Positions 1-15,497 of a stretch of 64,000 bases of DNA are shown here, piece after piece. Source of the stretch: Arthrobacter sp. Marseille-P9274. Lineage in GTDB: Bacteria; Actinomycetota; Actinomycetes; Actinomycetales; Micrococcaceae. Both the position numbers and the translations under genes were made by a program. The DNA is taken from contig NZ_CAMPOV010000001.1 of assembly GCF_946892675.1 (NCBI RefSeq), forward strand, positions 2,392,033 through 2,456,032, in the 5' to 3' direction. The notes under the pieces are model-generated. The model ran no database searches. It saw only the letters and a list, made by a program, of their open reading frames with translations, and had not been told where the DNA came from. Position 1 is the first letter of the stretch; every line of letters starts with the position of its first letter.

Positions 1-178
1 CGGCGTCGGCCTGTCCGGCGTTGTTGTTGACCACGGTCAGGTCCTTGGCGCCGCAGGCGAGCAGCGCGTCGATCAGCTCCATCGGCTGGCCGGCGTTGCC
101 GAAGCCGCCGATCAGCACCGTGGCGCCGTCATGGATTTCGGCTACTGCTTCCTGAGCCGATTTGGCAATCGTGAGCAT
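1..178 (-). CDS. pcaI: 3-oxoadipate CoA-transferase subunit A, 5' part only
   Basis: Only the first 59 codons lie in the window; the gene continues past position 1. The protein begins [20 protein letters not shown] and carries GGFGNAGQP near residue 25, the glycine-rich motif of class I CoA-transferase alpha subunits. The family moves CoA from succinyl-CoA to 3-oxoadipate, the step before thiolysis. The ATG is preceded by GGAGG with suitable spacing. It follows pcaF by 15 nt on the same strand, so the two are probably co-transcribed, and context favours 3-oxoadipate over acetoacetate as substrate. The partner subunit pcaJ would be expected just outside the window. Confidence 0.85.
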   Translation of the reverse strand, partial: MLTIAKSAQEAVAEIHDGATVLIGGFGNAGQPMELIDALLACGAKDLTVVNNNAGQADA

Positions 179-193
179 ACGCTCCGTGCCTCC

Positions 194-1405
194 TTACTTC
201 TTGGTTGCGTTGACGTTTTCGAGCACGACGGCGAGGCCCTGGCCGACGCCGATGCAGATGGCAGCGACGCCCCAGCGGTCGCCGCTGGCCTCGAGCCGGC
301 GGGCGAGCGTGGCGAGGATTCGGATGCCCGAGGCGCCCAGCGGGTGGCCGATGGCGACGGCGCCGCCCCAGGCGTTGACGATCGCCGGGTCGATGTCCCA
401 GTTGTCGATGCAGGCCAGCGACTGCGCGGCGAAGGCCTCGTTGAGTTCGACGGCGGCCACGTCGGCCCAGCTGATGCCGGCGCGCTTGACGGCCTGGTTG
501 GCGGCCTCGACCGGGGCGAAGCCGAAGAACTGCGGCTCCAGCGCGGCGGCGCCGCGGCCGGCGATGCGGGCCAAGGGCTGCAGGCCGAGCTCGGCGCCGG
601 CCGCCTCGCTGCCCAGCAGCGCGGCGGAGGCACCGTCGCTCAGCGGGGAGGCGTTGCCGGCGGTGACGGTGCCGCCCTCGGGGCCGTCGGAGACGGCACG
701 GAAGACGGTCTTGAGCCCGGCGAGCTTTTCGGCGGAGCTGTTCGGGCGGATGGTCTCGTCACGCGTGAGTTCGGTGCCCGGGACGGTGACGATCTGGTTG
801 TCGTACTTGCCCTCGTTCCAGGCGGCGTCGGCGAGGTTGTGCGAGTTCGCGGCGAACTCGTCCTGGCGCATCCGGGAGATGCCGTGCCGCTCGCGCAGCT
901 GCTCGGTGGCCTCGCCCAGGGAGACGGTCCACTCCTTCGGCATCTTCTTGTTGACCAGGCGCCAGCCGAGGGTGGTGGAGGCCAGCGTCATGTCGCCGGC
1001 CGGGTACGGCTTCTCGGTCTTGGGCAGCACCCACGGGGCACGGCTCATGGACTCGACGCCGCCGATAAGGATCATGTCCGCGTCGCCGGTGTTGATCTGG
1101 CGCGAGGCGATGATCGCGGCGTCCAGGCTGGAGCCGCAGAGGCGGTTGACGGTAGTGCCCGGGATCGAGGTGGGCAGGCCGGCCAGCAGGGTCGCCATGC
1201 GGGCGACGTTCCGGTTCTCCTCGCCGGCGCCGTTGGCGTTGCCGAAGATGACCTCGTCGATGCGGGCCGGGTCCAGCCCCGGGGCGCGCGCAACCGAGGC
1301 CTTGAGGACCTCGGCGGCCAGATCGTCAGGCCGCACGCCTGCCAATCCTCCGCCGAACTTTCCAAACGGGGTGCGGATAGCGTCATAAACGTACGCCTGG
1401 TTCAC
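194..1405 (-). CDS. pcaF: 3-oxoadipyl-CoA thiolase (acetyl-CoA acyltransferase)
   Basis: A 403-residue thiolase that should cleave 3-oxoadipyl-CoA to succinyl-CoA and acetyl-CoA, the last step of the beta-ketoadipate pathway. The nucleophilic cysteine is C90 in NRLCGSS, the catalytic histidine is H354 in GHPLGASG and the second cysteine is C384 in CIGVGQG. I chose the GTG at 1405 because AAGGAG lies six bases before it and the family N-terminus starts there; a GTG 21 nt upstream lacks a site. It has a 175-nt upstream gap after pcaC holding a palindrome and a strong hairpin, so it may start its own transcript. Pathway context makes PcaF more likely than a general acetyl-CoA acetyltransferase. 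Confidence 0.9.
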   Translation of the reverse strand: MNQAYVYDAIRTPFGKFGGGLAGVRPDDLAAEVLKASVARAPGLDPARIDEVIFGNANGAGEENRNVARMATLLAGLPTSIPGTTVNRLCGSSLDAAIIASRQINTGDADMILIGGVESMSRAPWVLPKTEKPYPAGDMTLASTTLGWRLVNKKMPKEWTVSLGEATEQLRERHGISRMRQDEFAANSHNLADAAWNEGKYDNQIVTVPGTELTRDETIRPNSSAEKLAGLKTVFRAVSDGPEGGTVTAGNASPLSDGASAALLGSEAAGAELGLQPLARIAGRGAAALEPQFFGFAPVEAANQAVKRAGISWADVAAVELNEAFAAQSLACIDNWDIDPAIVNAWGGAVAIGHPLGASGIRILATLARRLEASGDRWGVAAICIGVGQGLAVVLENVNATKK

Positions 1406-1451
1406 TAAGGACTCCTTCGACCGCACCTCGTCCGGGCGCGGGCTCTGCTCC

Positions 1452-1487
1452 GGTGCGGCCGCGGCGTTCTACAGCCGCGGCCGCACC
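1452..1487 (-). terminator. Hairpin between pcaC and pcaF
   Basis: A perfect 14-bp stem (arms 1452-1465 and 1474-1487) closes an 8-nt loop. There is no T-run. It could end the pcaHGBDC transcript or sit in the leader of a pcaF transcript started at the palindrome at 1542-1556, in which case it would act as an attenuator. Confidence 0.5.
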
Positions 1488-1541
1488 ACTGGAAATGCTC
1501 GTCATGCCGCACTCTGGTCCGCCAACCGGAAGCCCTTCAAG

Positions 1542-1556
1542 GTTCGTATCACGAAC
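1542..1556. promoter_or_regulatory. Candidate PcaR-type (IclR family) operator
   Basis: GTTCGTATCACGAAC is a perfect 6-3-6 inverted repeat in the gap upstream of pcaF. From memory it resembles the 15-bp PcaR/PcaU-type sites that begin GTTCG and end GNAC in Pseudomonas. An IclR-family regulator is encoded at 7014-7829. The match is by eye only and no second copy was seen upstream of pobA or pcaH. Confidence 0.4.
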
Positions 1557-1580
1557 ACCTGTGCGACATAAGAACTATAG

Positions 1581-2006
1581 CTAGTCCGTTCCGGCCTCGT
1601 CAAGGGTGGCAAAGACGCCCTGGGCAACTTTGAAGGCCACGTTGGCGGCCGGCACGCTGCAGTAGATGGCCGACTGCAGGATGACTTCCTTGATCTCGTC
1701 CCGGGTCATCCCGTTGGTCAGCGCCGCGCGGACGTGCATGGCCAGTTCTTCCCAGTACCCGTTCGCGATCATCGCGGTGAGGGTGATGGCGCTGCGGGTG
1801 GTGCGGGGCAGGCCCGGGCGGGTCCAGATGGTGCCCCAGGCGTACCGAGTAATCAGCTCCTGGAAGTCCTGGGTGAAGTCGTCGATCCCCGCGTTCGCGC
1901 GGTCGACGTGGGCGGCCCCGAGAACCTCGCGGCGGACGGCCATACCGTCGTCGTATACGTCCTGCTGGGTCTTGGCCGGATCGAAAGTCCGGGTCATTTC
2001 ACTCAC
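1581..2006 (-). CDS. pcaC: 4-carboxymuconolactone decarboxylase
   Basis: A 141-residue single-domain protein of the carboxymuconolactone decarboxylase (AhpD-like) family, normal length for stand-alone PcaC. It decarboxylates 4-carboxymuconolactone to 3-oxoadipate enol-lactone. The central stretch RYAWGTIWTRPGL and the segment LTAMIANGYWEELAMHVRAA are typical of PcaC rather than of peroxidase-type relatives, and no CxxC pair is present. The GTG start at 2006 has AAGGAG nine bases upstream; an in-frame ATG three codons later is poorly spaced. It lies 39 nt after pcaD, so it belongs to the pcaHGBDC transcript. PcaC and PcaD are separate here, whereas some actinobacteria carry a fused PcaL. Confidence 0.92.
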   Translation of the reverse strand: MSEMTRTFDPAKTQQDVYDDGMAVRREVLGAAHVDRANAGIDDFTQDFQELITRYAWGTIWTRPGLPRTTRSAITLTAMIANGYWEELAMHVRAALTNGMTRDEIKEVILQSAIYCSVPAANVAFKVAQGVFATLDEAGTD

Positions 2007-2045
2007 TGGCGAGTGCTCCTTCGGTGTGGATTGCGGGTGGTTTGC

Positions 2046-2843
2046 TCAGGCGGCGAGGAAGAACTCGCGCAGCAGCTTGGCGGTTTCCTCCGGTGCCTCC
2101 AGCGGCGCCTGGTGCGCGGCGGAAGCGACGACGGCGGCGCGGCCGTTGCGCACGCCGGCCGCCGTGGCCTCGGCGAACGGCGGCGGGCAGACCTCGTCCT
2201 GGCCGCCGGCGATCGCGATCACGGGCGTGCCGATTTCGCCGAGGCGGTCACGGACGTCGAAGCCGGCCAGCGCCTCGCAGGCGTGGGCGTAGGCGAAGCG
2301 GTCAGCGTTCTGCAGCGTGTGCAGCAGCCGCGTGGTGGCCTCGGAGTTCGCCTCGATGAAGCCCGGGGCGAACCAGCGCTGGGCGGAGCCCACGACCATG
2401 GTCGGCGTGCCCGAGTTCCGCACGGTCTCGGCCCGGTCGAGCCAGGCCTGCGGTTCGCCGATCTTGGCCCCGGAACAGAGTACGCCGATGCCCTTGAACA
2501 GGTCGGGGTAGTCCAGGCCCAGCTGCAGGCCGAGCGCGCCGGCCAGCGAGACGCCGGCGTAGTACAGGGGCGCGGATGCTTCGATGTCGCCGGAGGCACG
2601 CAGCTTTTCCACGACGTTGGCGACGGCGGTGGCCAGTTCCGCCACCGTGAAGGTTTCGGTCGAGGCCGGGCTGGCGCCGTGGCCGGGCAGGTCCAGGCCG
2701 ACGACTTGGAAGTCCGGGAGGAAGGGGACGGCATCGATCCACAGGGCCTTGGCCCCGGTGCCGAGGCCGGCCCCGGCCAGCAGGACCGGCTTGCCGGCGC
2801 CGCCGGCCGAGAGCAGGGTAGGGGTGATTTCGGGGACGGTCAT
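2046..2843 (-). CDS. pcaD: 3-oxoadipate enol-lactonase
   Basis: A 265-residue alpha/beta hydrolase that should open 3-oxoadipate enol-lactone to 3-oxoadipate. The visible triad is S99 in GVSLAG, D216 in GGQDEV and H244 in SAAHQAP; the oxyanion region is near LLAGAGLG. The nucleophile elbow reads G-V-S-L-A instead of the usual G-x-S-x-G. The ATG at 2843 overlaps the pcaB stop in an ATGA, showing translational coupling; a longer upstream extension in frame would run antiparallel to nothing known and is discarded. Its place between pcaB and pcaC matches the reaction order. Confidence 0.92.
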   Translation of the reverse strand: MTVPEITPTLLSAGGAGKPVLLAGAGLGTGAKALWIDAVPFLPDFQVVGLDLPGHGASPASTETFTVAELATAVANVVEKLRASGDIEASAPLYYAGVSLAGALGLQLGLDYPDLFKGIGVLCSGAKIGEPQAWLDRAETVRNSGTPTMVVGSAQRWFAPGFIEANSEATTRLLHTLQNADRFAYAHACEALAGFDVRDRLGEIGTPVIAIAGGQDEVCPPPFAEATAAGVRNGRAAVVASAAHQAPLEAPEETAKLLREFFLAA

Positions 2844-4249
2844 GCTTGGCTCCATTCTGCAAAGTGCTTGGTGATCCGGTTGATCAGTTCGTCGCTCTGG
2901 CCCAGGTAGTTCGCAGGGTCCAGCAGCGCCTGCAGCTGCGCGTCCGGCAGGTCCTGCTCCGGGACGGCGCCGCGCAACTGCTCGGCGAACGGCGCTCCCC
3001 CGGAGAGGGAATCGTTCACCAGCGCCTGGACCTTGGGCTTGCCCGAGCCGGGCGTCCCGCCGTCCAGCAGCGGGGCGACCGCGGCCATGATCTTCTCGCT
3101 GACCACGAGCGGCCCGGTGATGGCAAGGTTCTGCTGCATCGCCTCCCGGTGGACCACGAGGCCGCCGGCGAGTTCGGCCAGGTGTTCCGCCGCTCCCCCG
3201 GCCAGCCGCAGCAGCTGGCGCAGCGCCTGCCATTCGACATGCCAGGAGCCGTCCGGACGCTCGTCGATCGCGCCCCCCGCGGCGGCCTGCACCTGCGCCA
3301 GGTAGCCCGGCGCGGCCAGCGCCGCGCTGCGGATCAGCACGGAGAGTACCGGGTTCTGCTTCTGCGGCATCGCCGAGGAGACGCCCCGGCCCTCAGCGCG
3401 GGGTTCGGACAGCTCGCCGAACTCCGGCCGGCTCAGCAACAGGACGTCGTTGGCGACCTTGCCAGCGGCAGCCAGCACGTCCGCCAGCGCCGCGGCCAGC
3501 GCAGTCATCGGCAGGCGGTTGGTCTGCCACGGGGCGACCGGATCGGCCAGCCCCAGGCGCTCCGCGAGCCGCGCCGCAAGACCCAGCGCCCCGCCGTCGT
3601 TATTCTCCGCGGAGTCCGCGACCGCGGTCAGCGCGGCCATCGTGCCGGCCGCCCCGCCCCACTGCAGCGGAAGCCGGGACTTAGCCTCCGACAGCTGCAC
3701 GCCGGACTGTCCGACGCCGGCGAGCCAGTTGGCTGCCTTGAGGCCGAAGGTCGACGGCAGCGAGTGCTGGGTCAGCGTCCGCGCCACCGTGACCGTGCCG
3801 CGGTGGTCCTCGGCAAGCTTCGCCAGGGAACGGGACGCCGACTTCAGGTCGGCCGTGATGACCTCCAGGGCGCGGGAGGCCATCACCAGCAGGGCGCTGT
3901 CCAGGATGTCCTGGCTGGTGGCACTCTTATGAATAGCAGCCGCCGCGGCGGGATTCCCGGGTTTCACCTGCGCCCGCAGGTCCGCCAGCAGCGGGATCAC
4001 GGGGTTGCCGCCGCCCTGCGCCCGCTCTGCCAGCGACGCGGCGTCGTACTGCTCCGCCACAGACGCGGCCGCCACGGCGGCCGGGATGCCGGCGTCGATG
4101 TAGCCGGCATCCGCCAGCACGCGGACCCACTCCAGCTCCACGTCCAGCACGGCCTGGATGAACTTGTAATCGCTCGTTAAACGGGACACTGCTGTCCCGG
4201 CCGAGGCCGGGGACAGCAGCCCGAAATCAGCGTTATCCGCTGTATTCAT
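2840..4249 (-). CDS. pcaB: 3-carboxy-cis,cis-muconate cycloisomerase
   Basis: A 469-residue member of the fumarase/aspartase superfamily that cyclises 3-carboxy-cis,cis-muconate to 4-carboxymuconolactone. The family signature SSAMPQKQNP is at residues 291-300, with two other conserved regions at TSQD (111-114) and QHSLPSTFG (161-169). The length is normal for PcaB, slightly longer than adenylosuccinate lyase. It starts 6 nt after the pcaG stop and ends in a 4-nt overlap with pcaD, so it is in the middle of a tightly packed operon. Adenylosuccinate lyase is the main alternative family and is excluded by context. Confidence 0.93.
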   Translation of the reverse strand: MNTADNADFGLLSPASAGTAVSRLTSDYKFIQAVLDVELEWVRVLADAGYIDAGIPAAVAAASVAEQYDAASLAERAQGGGNPVIPLLADLRAQVKPGNPAAAAAIHKSATSQDILDSALLVMASRALEVITADLKSASRSLAKLAEDHRGTVTVARTLTQHSLPSTFGLKAANWLAGVGQSGVQLSEAKSRLPLQWGGAAGTMAALTAVADSAENNDGGALGLAARLAERLGLADPVAPWQTNRLPMTALAAALADVLAAAGKVANDVLLLSRPEFGELSEPRAEGRGVSSAMPQKQNPVLSVLIRSAALAAPGYLAQVQAAAGGAIDERPDGSWHVEWQALRQLLRLAGGAAEHLAELAGGLVVHREAMQQNLAITGPLVVSEKIMAAVAPLLDGGTPGSGKPKVQALVNDSLSGGAPFAEQLRGAVPEQDLPDAQLQALLDPANYLGQSDELINRITKHFAEWSQA

Positions 4250-4255
4250 CTGTGA

Positions 4256-4828
4256 TTAAGCTCCCGGGTAGGTCAGGAAGACCGTCTCGTTCCCGCCCTG
4301 CAGCCGGATGTCGAAGCGGAGGTCGCCGTTCTCCTCGCGGGTGGCGATCAGCGTCCGGCGCCGATCCTCCGGCAGCGAGGACAGCAGCGGGTCGTTCGCC
4401 AGGGCCTCGGTGTCCTCCGGCAGGTAGATGCGGGTGAACAGCCGGTTCAGCAGGCCGCGGGCGAACACCGTCAGCAGGATGAACGGCGCCTTGCCTTCTT
4501 CGGTGGGACCCGGGTTGACCGTGGTGAAGGTGTAGTGGCCGACGTTGTCGACGGCGACGCGGCCCCAGCCGGTGAAGGTGTGGTCGTCGCGCACCAGCGA
4601 GCCGTCCTTGCGGGAGATCTTACCGTGCTCGTCCGCCTGCCAGATCTCCAGCATGGAGTCCGGGATCGGTTCGCCGTGGCCGTCGCTCACGACGCCGTGC
4701 AGCCGGATGGAGCCCGCGTGGGCACGGTGCACCAGTTCGTGGCCCTTTTCGAAGGGCAAGGCGTAGCCGTAGAACGGGCCGATGGTCTGGCCCGGGGTTG
4801 CGACAAGCTTGGTCGTTGCCTCAGTCAT
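4256..4828 (-). CDS. pcaG: Protocatechuate 3,4-dioxygenase alpha subunit
   Basis: A 190-residue intradiol dioxygenase alpha chain. It begins with ATPGQTIGPFYGYALPF, the family N-terminus, and has the LEIWQADEHGK and GWGRVAVDNVGHYTFTTVNPG segments. The alpha chain shares the beta-sandwich of PcaH but lacks the full iron ligand set, as expected. The ATG at 4828 shares one base with the pcaH stop (TAATG), which points to coupled synthesis of the two subunits. An in-frame upstream extension would overlap pcaH and is rejected. The mature enzyme is an (alpha-beta) multimer that opens the protocatechuate ring. Confidence 0.95.
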   Translation of the reverse strand: MTEATTKLVATPGQTIGPFYGYALPFEKGHELVHRAHAGSIRLHGVVSDGHGEPIPDSMLEIWQADEHGKISRKDGSLVRDDHTFTGWGRVAVDNVGHYTFTTVNPGPTEEGKAPFILLTVFARGLLNRLFTRIYLPEDTEALANDPLLSSLPEDRRRTLIATREENGDLRFDIRLQGGNETVFLTYPGA

Positions 4829-5655
4829 TATTCTGCGTCCTCGTCTTCCATCCAGGTCCGGTTGCTGCCGGTGAGCACGATGTCCCAGTTGTAGCCGGTG
4901 TTCCACTCATGGCTGGTGATGCTGTGGTCGTAGGTGGCGACCAGGCGGTCACGGGCCTTCTGGTCCGTGATCGCCTGGTAGATCGGGTCCAGCGGGAACA
5001 GCGGATCGCCCGGGAAGTACATCTGGGTGATCATGCGCTGGGTGAAGTCCGTGCCGAACAGCGAGAAGTGGATATGGGCCGGGCGCCAGGCATTGTGGTG
5101 GTTCTTCCACGGGTACGGGGCCGGCTTGATGGTGGTGAACCTGTAGGAGCCGTCGTCGCCGGTGATGCAGCGGCCGACGCCGGTGAAGTTCGGGTCGATC
5201 GGCGCCGGGTGCTGGTCGCGCTTGTGCACATAGCGGCCGGCGGCGTTGGCCTGCCAGATCTCGACGAGCTGGTTGCGGACCGGGCGTCCGTCGCCGTCGA
5301 GCACCTTGCCCTGGACCACGATGCGCTCGCCCAGCGGTTCGCCGTTGTGCTGGATGGTCAGGTCAGCTTCCAGGGCGTGCACATCGCGGTGGCCGAAGGC
5401 CGGGGACCAGAGCTCGATGGTCTCCGGGTCGGTGTGGTGCAGGTCCTTGGTGGGGTGGCGCAGCAGCGAAGAGCGGTACGGCGCGAAGTCGATCCGCGGC
5501 TGCGTCTCCTCCCGGCCACCGTCCTCGACGCTCTTGCGGTAGGCCGCGTGGATGTCGTTGATTTCCTTGTTAATGGTCTCCTGCGAGTCCGCGGTGGCGG
5601 CAGGATCCAATACATGGCTGTTCTCGAAACTTTCCGACTGCGTTTCGGTGCTCAT
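4828..5655 (-). CDS. pcaH: Protocatechuate 3,4-dioxygenase beta subunit
   Basis: A 275-residue beta chain that carries the catalytic non-haem Fe(III). The four expected iron ligands are visible as Y142 (AGRYVHKR), Y181 (PAPYPW), H194 and H196 (RPAHIHFS). It splits protocatechuate between the hydroxyls to 3-carboxy-cis,cis-muconate. The ATG is preceded by AAAGGAG with proper spacing. The N-terminal 35 residues are longer than in many PcaH proteins and polar. It is the first gene of the pcaHGBDC run, separated from pobA by 111 nt that hold a strong hairpin, so it probably has its own promoter. Confidence 0.95.
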   Translation of the reverse strand: MSTETQSESFENSHVLDPAATADSQETINKEINDIHAAYRKSVEDGGREETQPRIDFAPYRSSLLRHPTKDLHHTDPETIELWSPAFGHRDVHALEADLTIQHNGEPLGERIVVQGKVLDGDGRPVRNQLVEIWQANAAGRYVHKRDQHPAPIDPNFTGVGRCITGDDGSYRFTTIKPAPYPWKNHHNAWRPAHIHFSLFGTDFTQRMITQMYFPGDPLFPLDPIYQAITDQKARDRLVATYDHSITSHEWNTGYNWDIVLTGSNRTWMEDEDAE

Positions 5656-5709
5656 CGAGAACTCCTTTCTTGCGTTGCTGCGAAGTTGACTGGGCTGTGG
5701 TCGTGGAAC

Positions 5710-5748
5710 GGGACCGCGGGCGGCCGGCCCTGAGCCGCCCGCGGTCCC
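5710..5748 (-). terminator. Terminator-like hairpin after pobA
   Basis: A perfect 15-bp GC-rich stem (5710-5724 with 5734-5748) with a 9-nt loop lies 19 nt past the pobA stop. There is no clear T-run, as is common in actinobacteria. It separates pobA from pcaH. Confidence 0.65.
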
Positions 5749-5766
5749 CTTCCATGGAACTTGGTG

Positions 5767-6963
5767 CTAGCTGTGCGGCCAGCCGGTGTAGGACTCGGCC
5801 AGGTACTGCTGGCCGTAGCGCGAGCTGACCACTGTCTGCAGCTCGCCCAGGGCGCGCTTGACCTCGAAGGGGTTGGCGTCCTTGCGGGTGTGCAGCATGT
5901 TGGTCATCCAGTAGGAGAAGTTCTGGGCCTTCCACACGCGCTTCAGGGCGCGGTCGCTGTAGCCGTCGAGCAGTTCCTTGGACTTGGTGCTGTAGTACGA
6001 GTCGATGGCCTCGAAGAGGACCTTGACGTCCGCCAGGGCCAGGTTCAGGCCCTTGGCACCGGTCGGCGGGACGGTGTGTCCGGCGTCGCCCGCCAGGAAC
6101 ATGTTGCCGTAGCGCATCGGCTCGCAGACGTAGGAGCGGAACTTCAGGATCATCTGTTCGAAGATCGGGCCGCGCTTGAGCTGGAAGCCGTCCGGGCCGT
6201 CCACGCGCTTCTGCAGTTCGTCCCAGATCTGGTCCTCGGTCCACTTCGAGGCGTCCTCGTTGGGGTCGGCCTGGAAGTACATGCGCTGGACGGTCTCGCT
6301 GCGCTGGGAGATGAGCGCGAAGCCGTGCGGCGAGTTGGCGTAGATCAGTTCGTCGGAGCTCTTCGGGGCCTCGGTGAGGATGCCGAACCAGGCGAACGGG
6401 TACTCGATGAAGTTGTCCGTGCGGTACTCCTGCGGGATGGCCCACTTGCAGATGCCCTGCGAACCGTCGGCGCCCACGAGGATCTCGCAGTGGATTTCGA
6501 AGAGCTGGCCCTCGGAATCGGTGAAGCGGATCTTCGGGGTGTCCGTGGTCATGTCCAGCACCTCGGTGTCGGTGACCGAGTAGCGCACGTCGCCGCCGTC
6601 GCGCTTGCGGGCCGCGGCCAGGTCGACGAAGACCTCGTTCTGCGGGTAGAGCGTGACGGTCGCGCCCACGAGATCGGGGAAGTTCAGGCGGTGCGATTCG
6701 CCGTTGAAGCGCAGGTCAATGCCCTCGTGCTCCATGCCTTCGGTCAAGACGCGGCCGTTGACGCCGGTGTCGGTGAGCATCTTGACGGAGCCGGCCTCGA
6801 GGATGCCGGCCCGGTGGGTGGTGCGGATCGTCTCGTGGTCACGCTTCTCCACCACGATGTTCTCGATGCCGGACTTCGCCAGCAGGTGCGACAGCATGAG
6901 GCCGGCGGGGCCGCCGCCGACGATGCCGACCTGCGTCTTGATGATCTGCGCGTTCGCGCTCAT
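5767..6963 (-). CDS. pobA: 4-hydroxybenzoate 3-monooxygenase
   Basis: A 398-residue class A flavoprotein hydroxylase that converts 4-hydroxybenzoate to protocatechuate with NAD(P)H and oxygen. The N-terminal FAD fingerprint GIVGGGPAGL spans about residues 13-22, the DG motif appears as LVGADGSQG and the second FAD motif as GDAGHTVPPTGAKGLN. The stretch RTTHRAGILEAGSV near residue 40 is characteristic of PobA. Length matches the family (about 394). AAGGAG precedes the ATG. It lies 50 nt after the IclR-family regulator on the same strand, so the regulator and pobA may share a transcript, and it feeds the pca genes downstream. Confidence 0.96.
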   Translation of the reverse strand: MSANAQIIKTQVGIVGGGPAGLMLSHLLAKSGIENIVVEKRDHETIRTTHRAGILEAGSVKMLTDTGVNGRVLTEGMEHEGIDLRFNGESHRLNFPDLVGATVTLYPQNEVFVDLAAARKRDGGDVRYSVTDTEVLDMTTDTPKIRFTDSEGQLFEIHCEILVGADGSQGICKWAIPQEYRTDNFIEYPFAWFGILTEAPKSSDELIYANSPHGFALISQRSETVQRMYFQADPNEDASKWTEDQIWDELQKRVDGPDGFQLKRGPIFEQMILKFRSYVCEPMRYGNMFLAGDAGHTVPPTGAKGLNLALADVKVLFEAIDSYYSTKSKELLDGYSDRALKRVWKAQNFSYWMTNMLHTRKDANPFEVKRALGELQTVVSSRYGQQYLAESYTGWPHS

Positions 6964-7013
6964 AAATGCTCCTTCATGGATCCGGGGAGGGCTTTGATCC
7001 AGTGTGACTGAGC

Positions 7014-7829
7014 CTACAAGCGGTCCGCCTTCCCGATCTCATTCAATGGGAATTGCGACGGCGGGGCTTCTGCTCCGCCCGGCATCTCCCCTACCGCGCG
7101 GGCGATCCCGCGGGCTCCGGCCATCAGCACCGGCACAAGCGACTGCAGGTTTTCGAAGCCCAGCGGCAGGACGACGCCGATCGCCGCGATGGCGTGCCCG
7201 CTGCGCCCGAGGACGGGCACGGCGAGGCCGGTGGTGTCGGTATCCACCCTCCCGTCGAAGGCGGCATAGCCGCGCTTGCGGATCTCCACCAGGTGGCGGC
7301 GGAAGTCGAAGGAGACGGCGTCCACGCTGGCCACGGCCTCGGGATGCCGGGTCAGGTACGACTCCTGGACGTGGTTGGGCGAATACGCCAGCTGGACCAT
7401 GCCCAGCGCCGTCCGGTGCACGGGCATCCGGCCGGCGATCTTCGCCTGGTTGACCACCGACGTACGGCTGGACAACCGCTCGATGACCAGTACGTCGTCG
7501 TCCTTGAGGATGGCCAGCTGGGTATGCTGGCGGACCACCGATTGGATGTCCTCCATGAAGGGCATCGCGGCCTGCGCCATGTCCACCGCCGGCGAGCTCC
7601 GGTTGGCCAGCTCCCAGAGCCGCAGCCCAAGCCGGACCTGGCCGTTGGGTTCCTTGCTCAGCAGTTCGTGCCGGGCCATCTCGTCCACGAGCCGGTAGGC
7701 CGTGGCCAGCGGGACGTCGGCGCGGCGCGAGAGGCTCGCTACGGTCATGGAGGACTTCGTGGCGTCGAAGGAGCTCAGGATCCGGACGAACCGTTCCAGC
7801 ATCGAATCCCCGGAACGCGAATTGGCCAT
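7014..7829 (-). CDS. IclR-family transcriptional regulator of the pob/pca genes
   Basis: A 271-residue regulator with an N-terminal winged helix (about residues 8-75; SMTVASLSRRADVPLATAYR is the recognition region) and a C-terminal IclR effector domain with the PVHRTALG motif near residue 135 and FDGRVDTDTTGLAVPV after 205. IclR proteins such as PcaR, PcaU and PobR bind aromatic or beta-ketoadipate effectors and control these same genes. It is directly upstream of pobA. Whether it acts as PcaR (3-oxoadipate sensing) or PobR (4-hydroxybenzoate sensing) cannot be decided from sequence. The first codon lies close to a possible -10 (TAGGCA), so its mRNA may be nearly leaderless. Confidence 0.88.
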   Translation of the reverse strand: MANSRSGDSMLERFVRILSSFDATKSSMTVASLSRRADVPLATAYRLVDEMARHELLSKEPNGQVRLGLRLWELANRSSPAVDMAQAAMPFMEDIQSVVRQHTQLAILKDDDVLVIERLSSRTSVVNQAKIAGRMPVHRTALGMVQLAYSPNHVQESYLTRHPEAVASVDAVSFDFRRHLVEIRKRGYAAFDGRVDTDTTGLAVPVLGRSGHAIAAIGVVLPLGFENLQSLVPVLMAGARGIARAVGEMPGGAEAPPSQFPLNEIGKADRL

Positions 7830-7853
7830 ATGCCTAGGTTCTCACGTTAACGC

Positions 7854-7898
7854 AGGAGCGCCCCCTGCTCCCGCGGTGCGGGTGCAGGGGGCGCTCCT
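7854..7898 (-). terminator. Long hairpin downstream of rpoC
   Basis: A perfect 15-bp stem (7854-7868 with 7884-7898) around a 15-nt loop lies between rpoC and the IclR gene. A second inverted repeat (7921-7928 with 7967-7974) starts 4 nt after the rpoC stop. Together they are the likely end of the rpoBC transcript. No T-run follows. Confidence 0.65.
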
Positions 7899-7978
7899 CG
7901 ATCAGGAAGGCCGATCAGAGTGGTGCGCGAGGGCCCCGGCGTGGCGGCGAAGCCGACACACCGGGAGCGCACCAATCT

Positions 7979-11869
<3,891 letters not shown>

Positions 11870-11942
11870 ATGGTCCCTGTTCTCTCTTGTTCTCTAGATC
11901 TCTGAATGTCTTTGACGGGTACGGAAAGAGGTACGACGGCGG

Positions 11943-11968
11943 GCGGCCGGCTTTGCTGCGCCGGCCGC
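11943..11968 (-). other. Hairpin between rpoB and rpoC
   Basis: A 9-bp perfect stem (11943-11951 with 11960-11968) sits about 10 nt after the rpoB stop, within the 109-nt spacer. It could be a processing or attenuation element. No functional evidence is visible. Confidence 0.35.
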
Positions 11969-11978
11969 CGCTGCGTCG

Positions 11979-15497
<3,519 letters not shown>

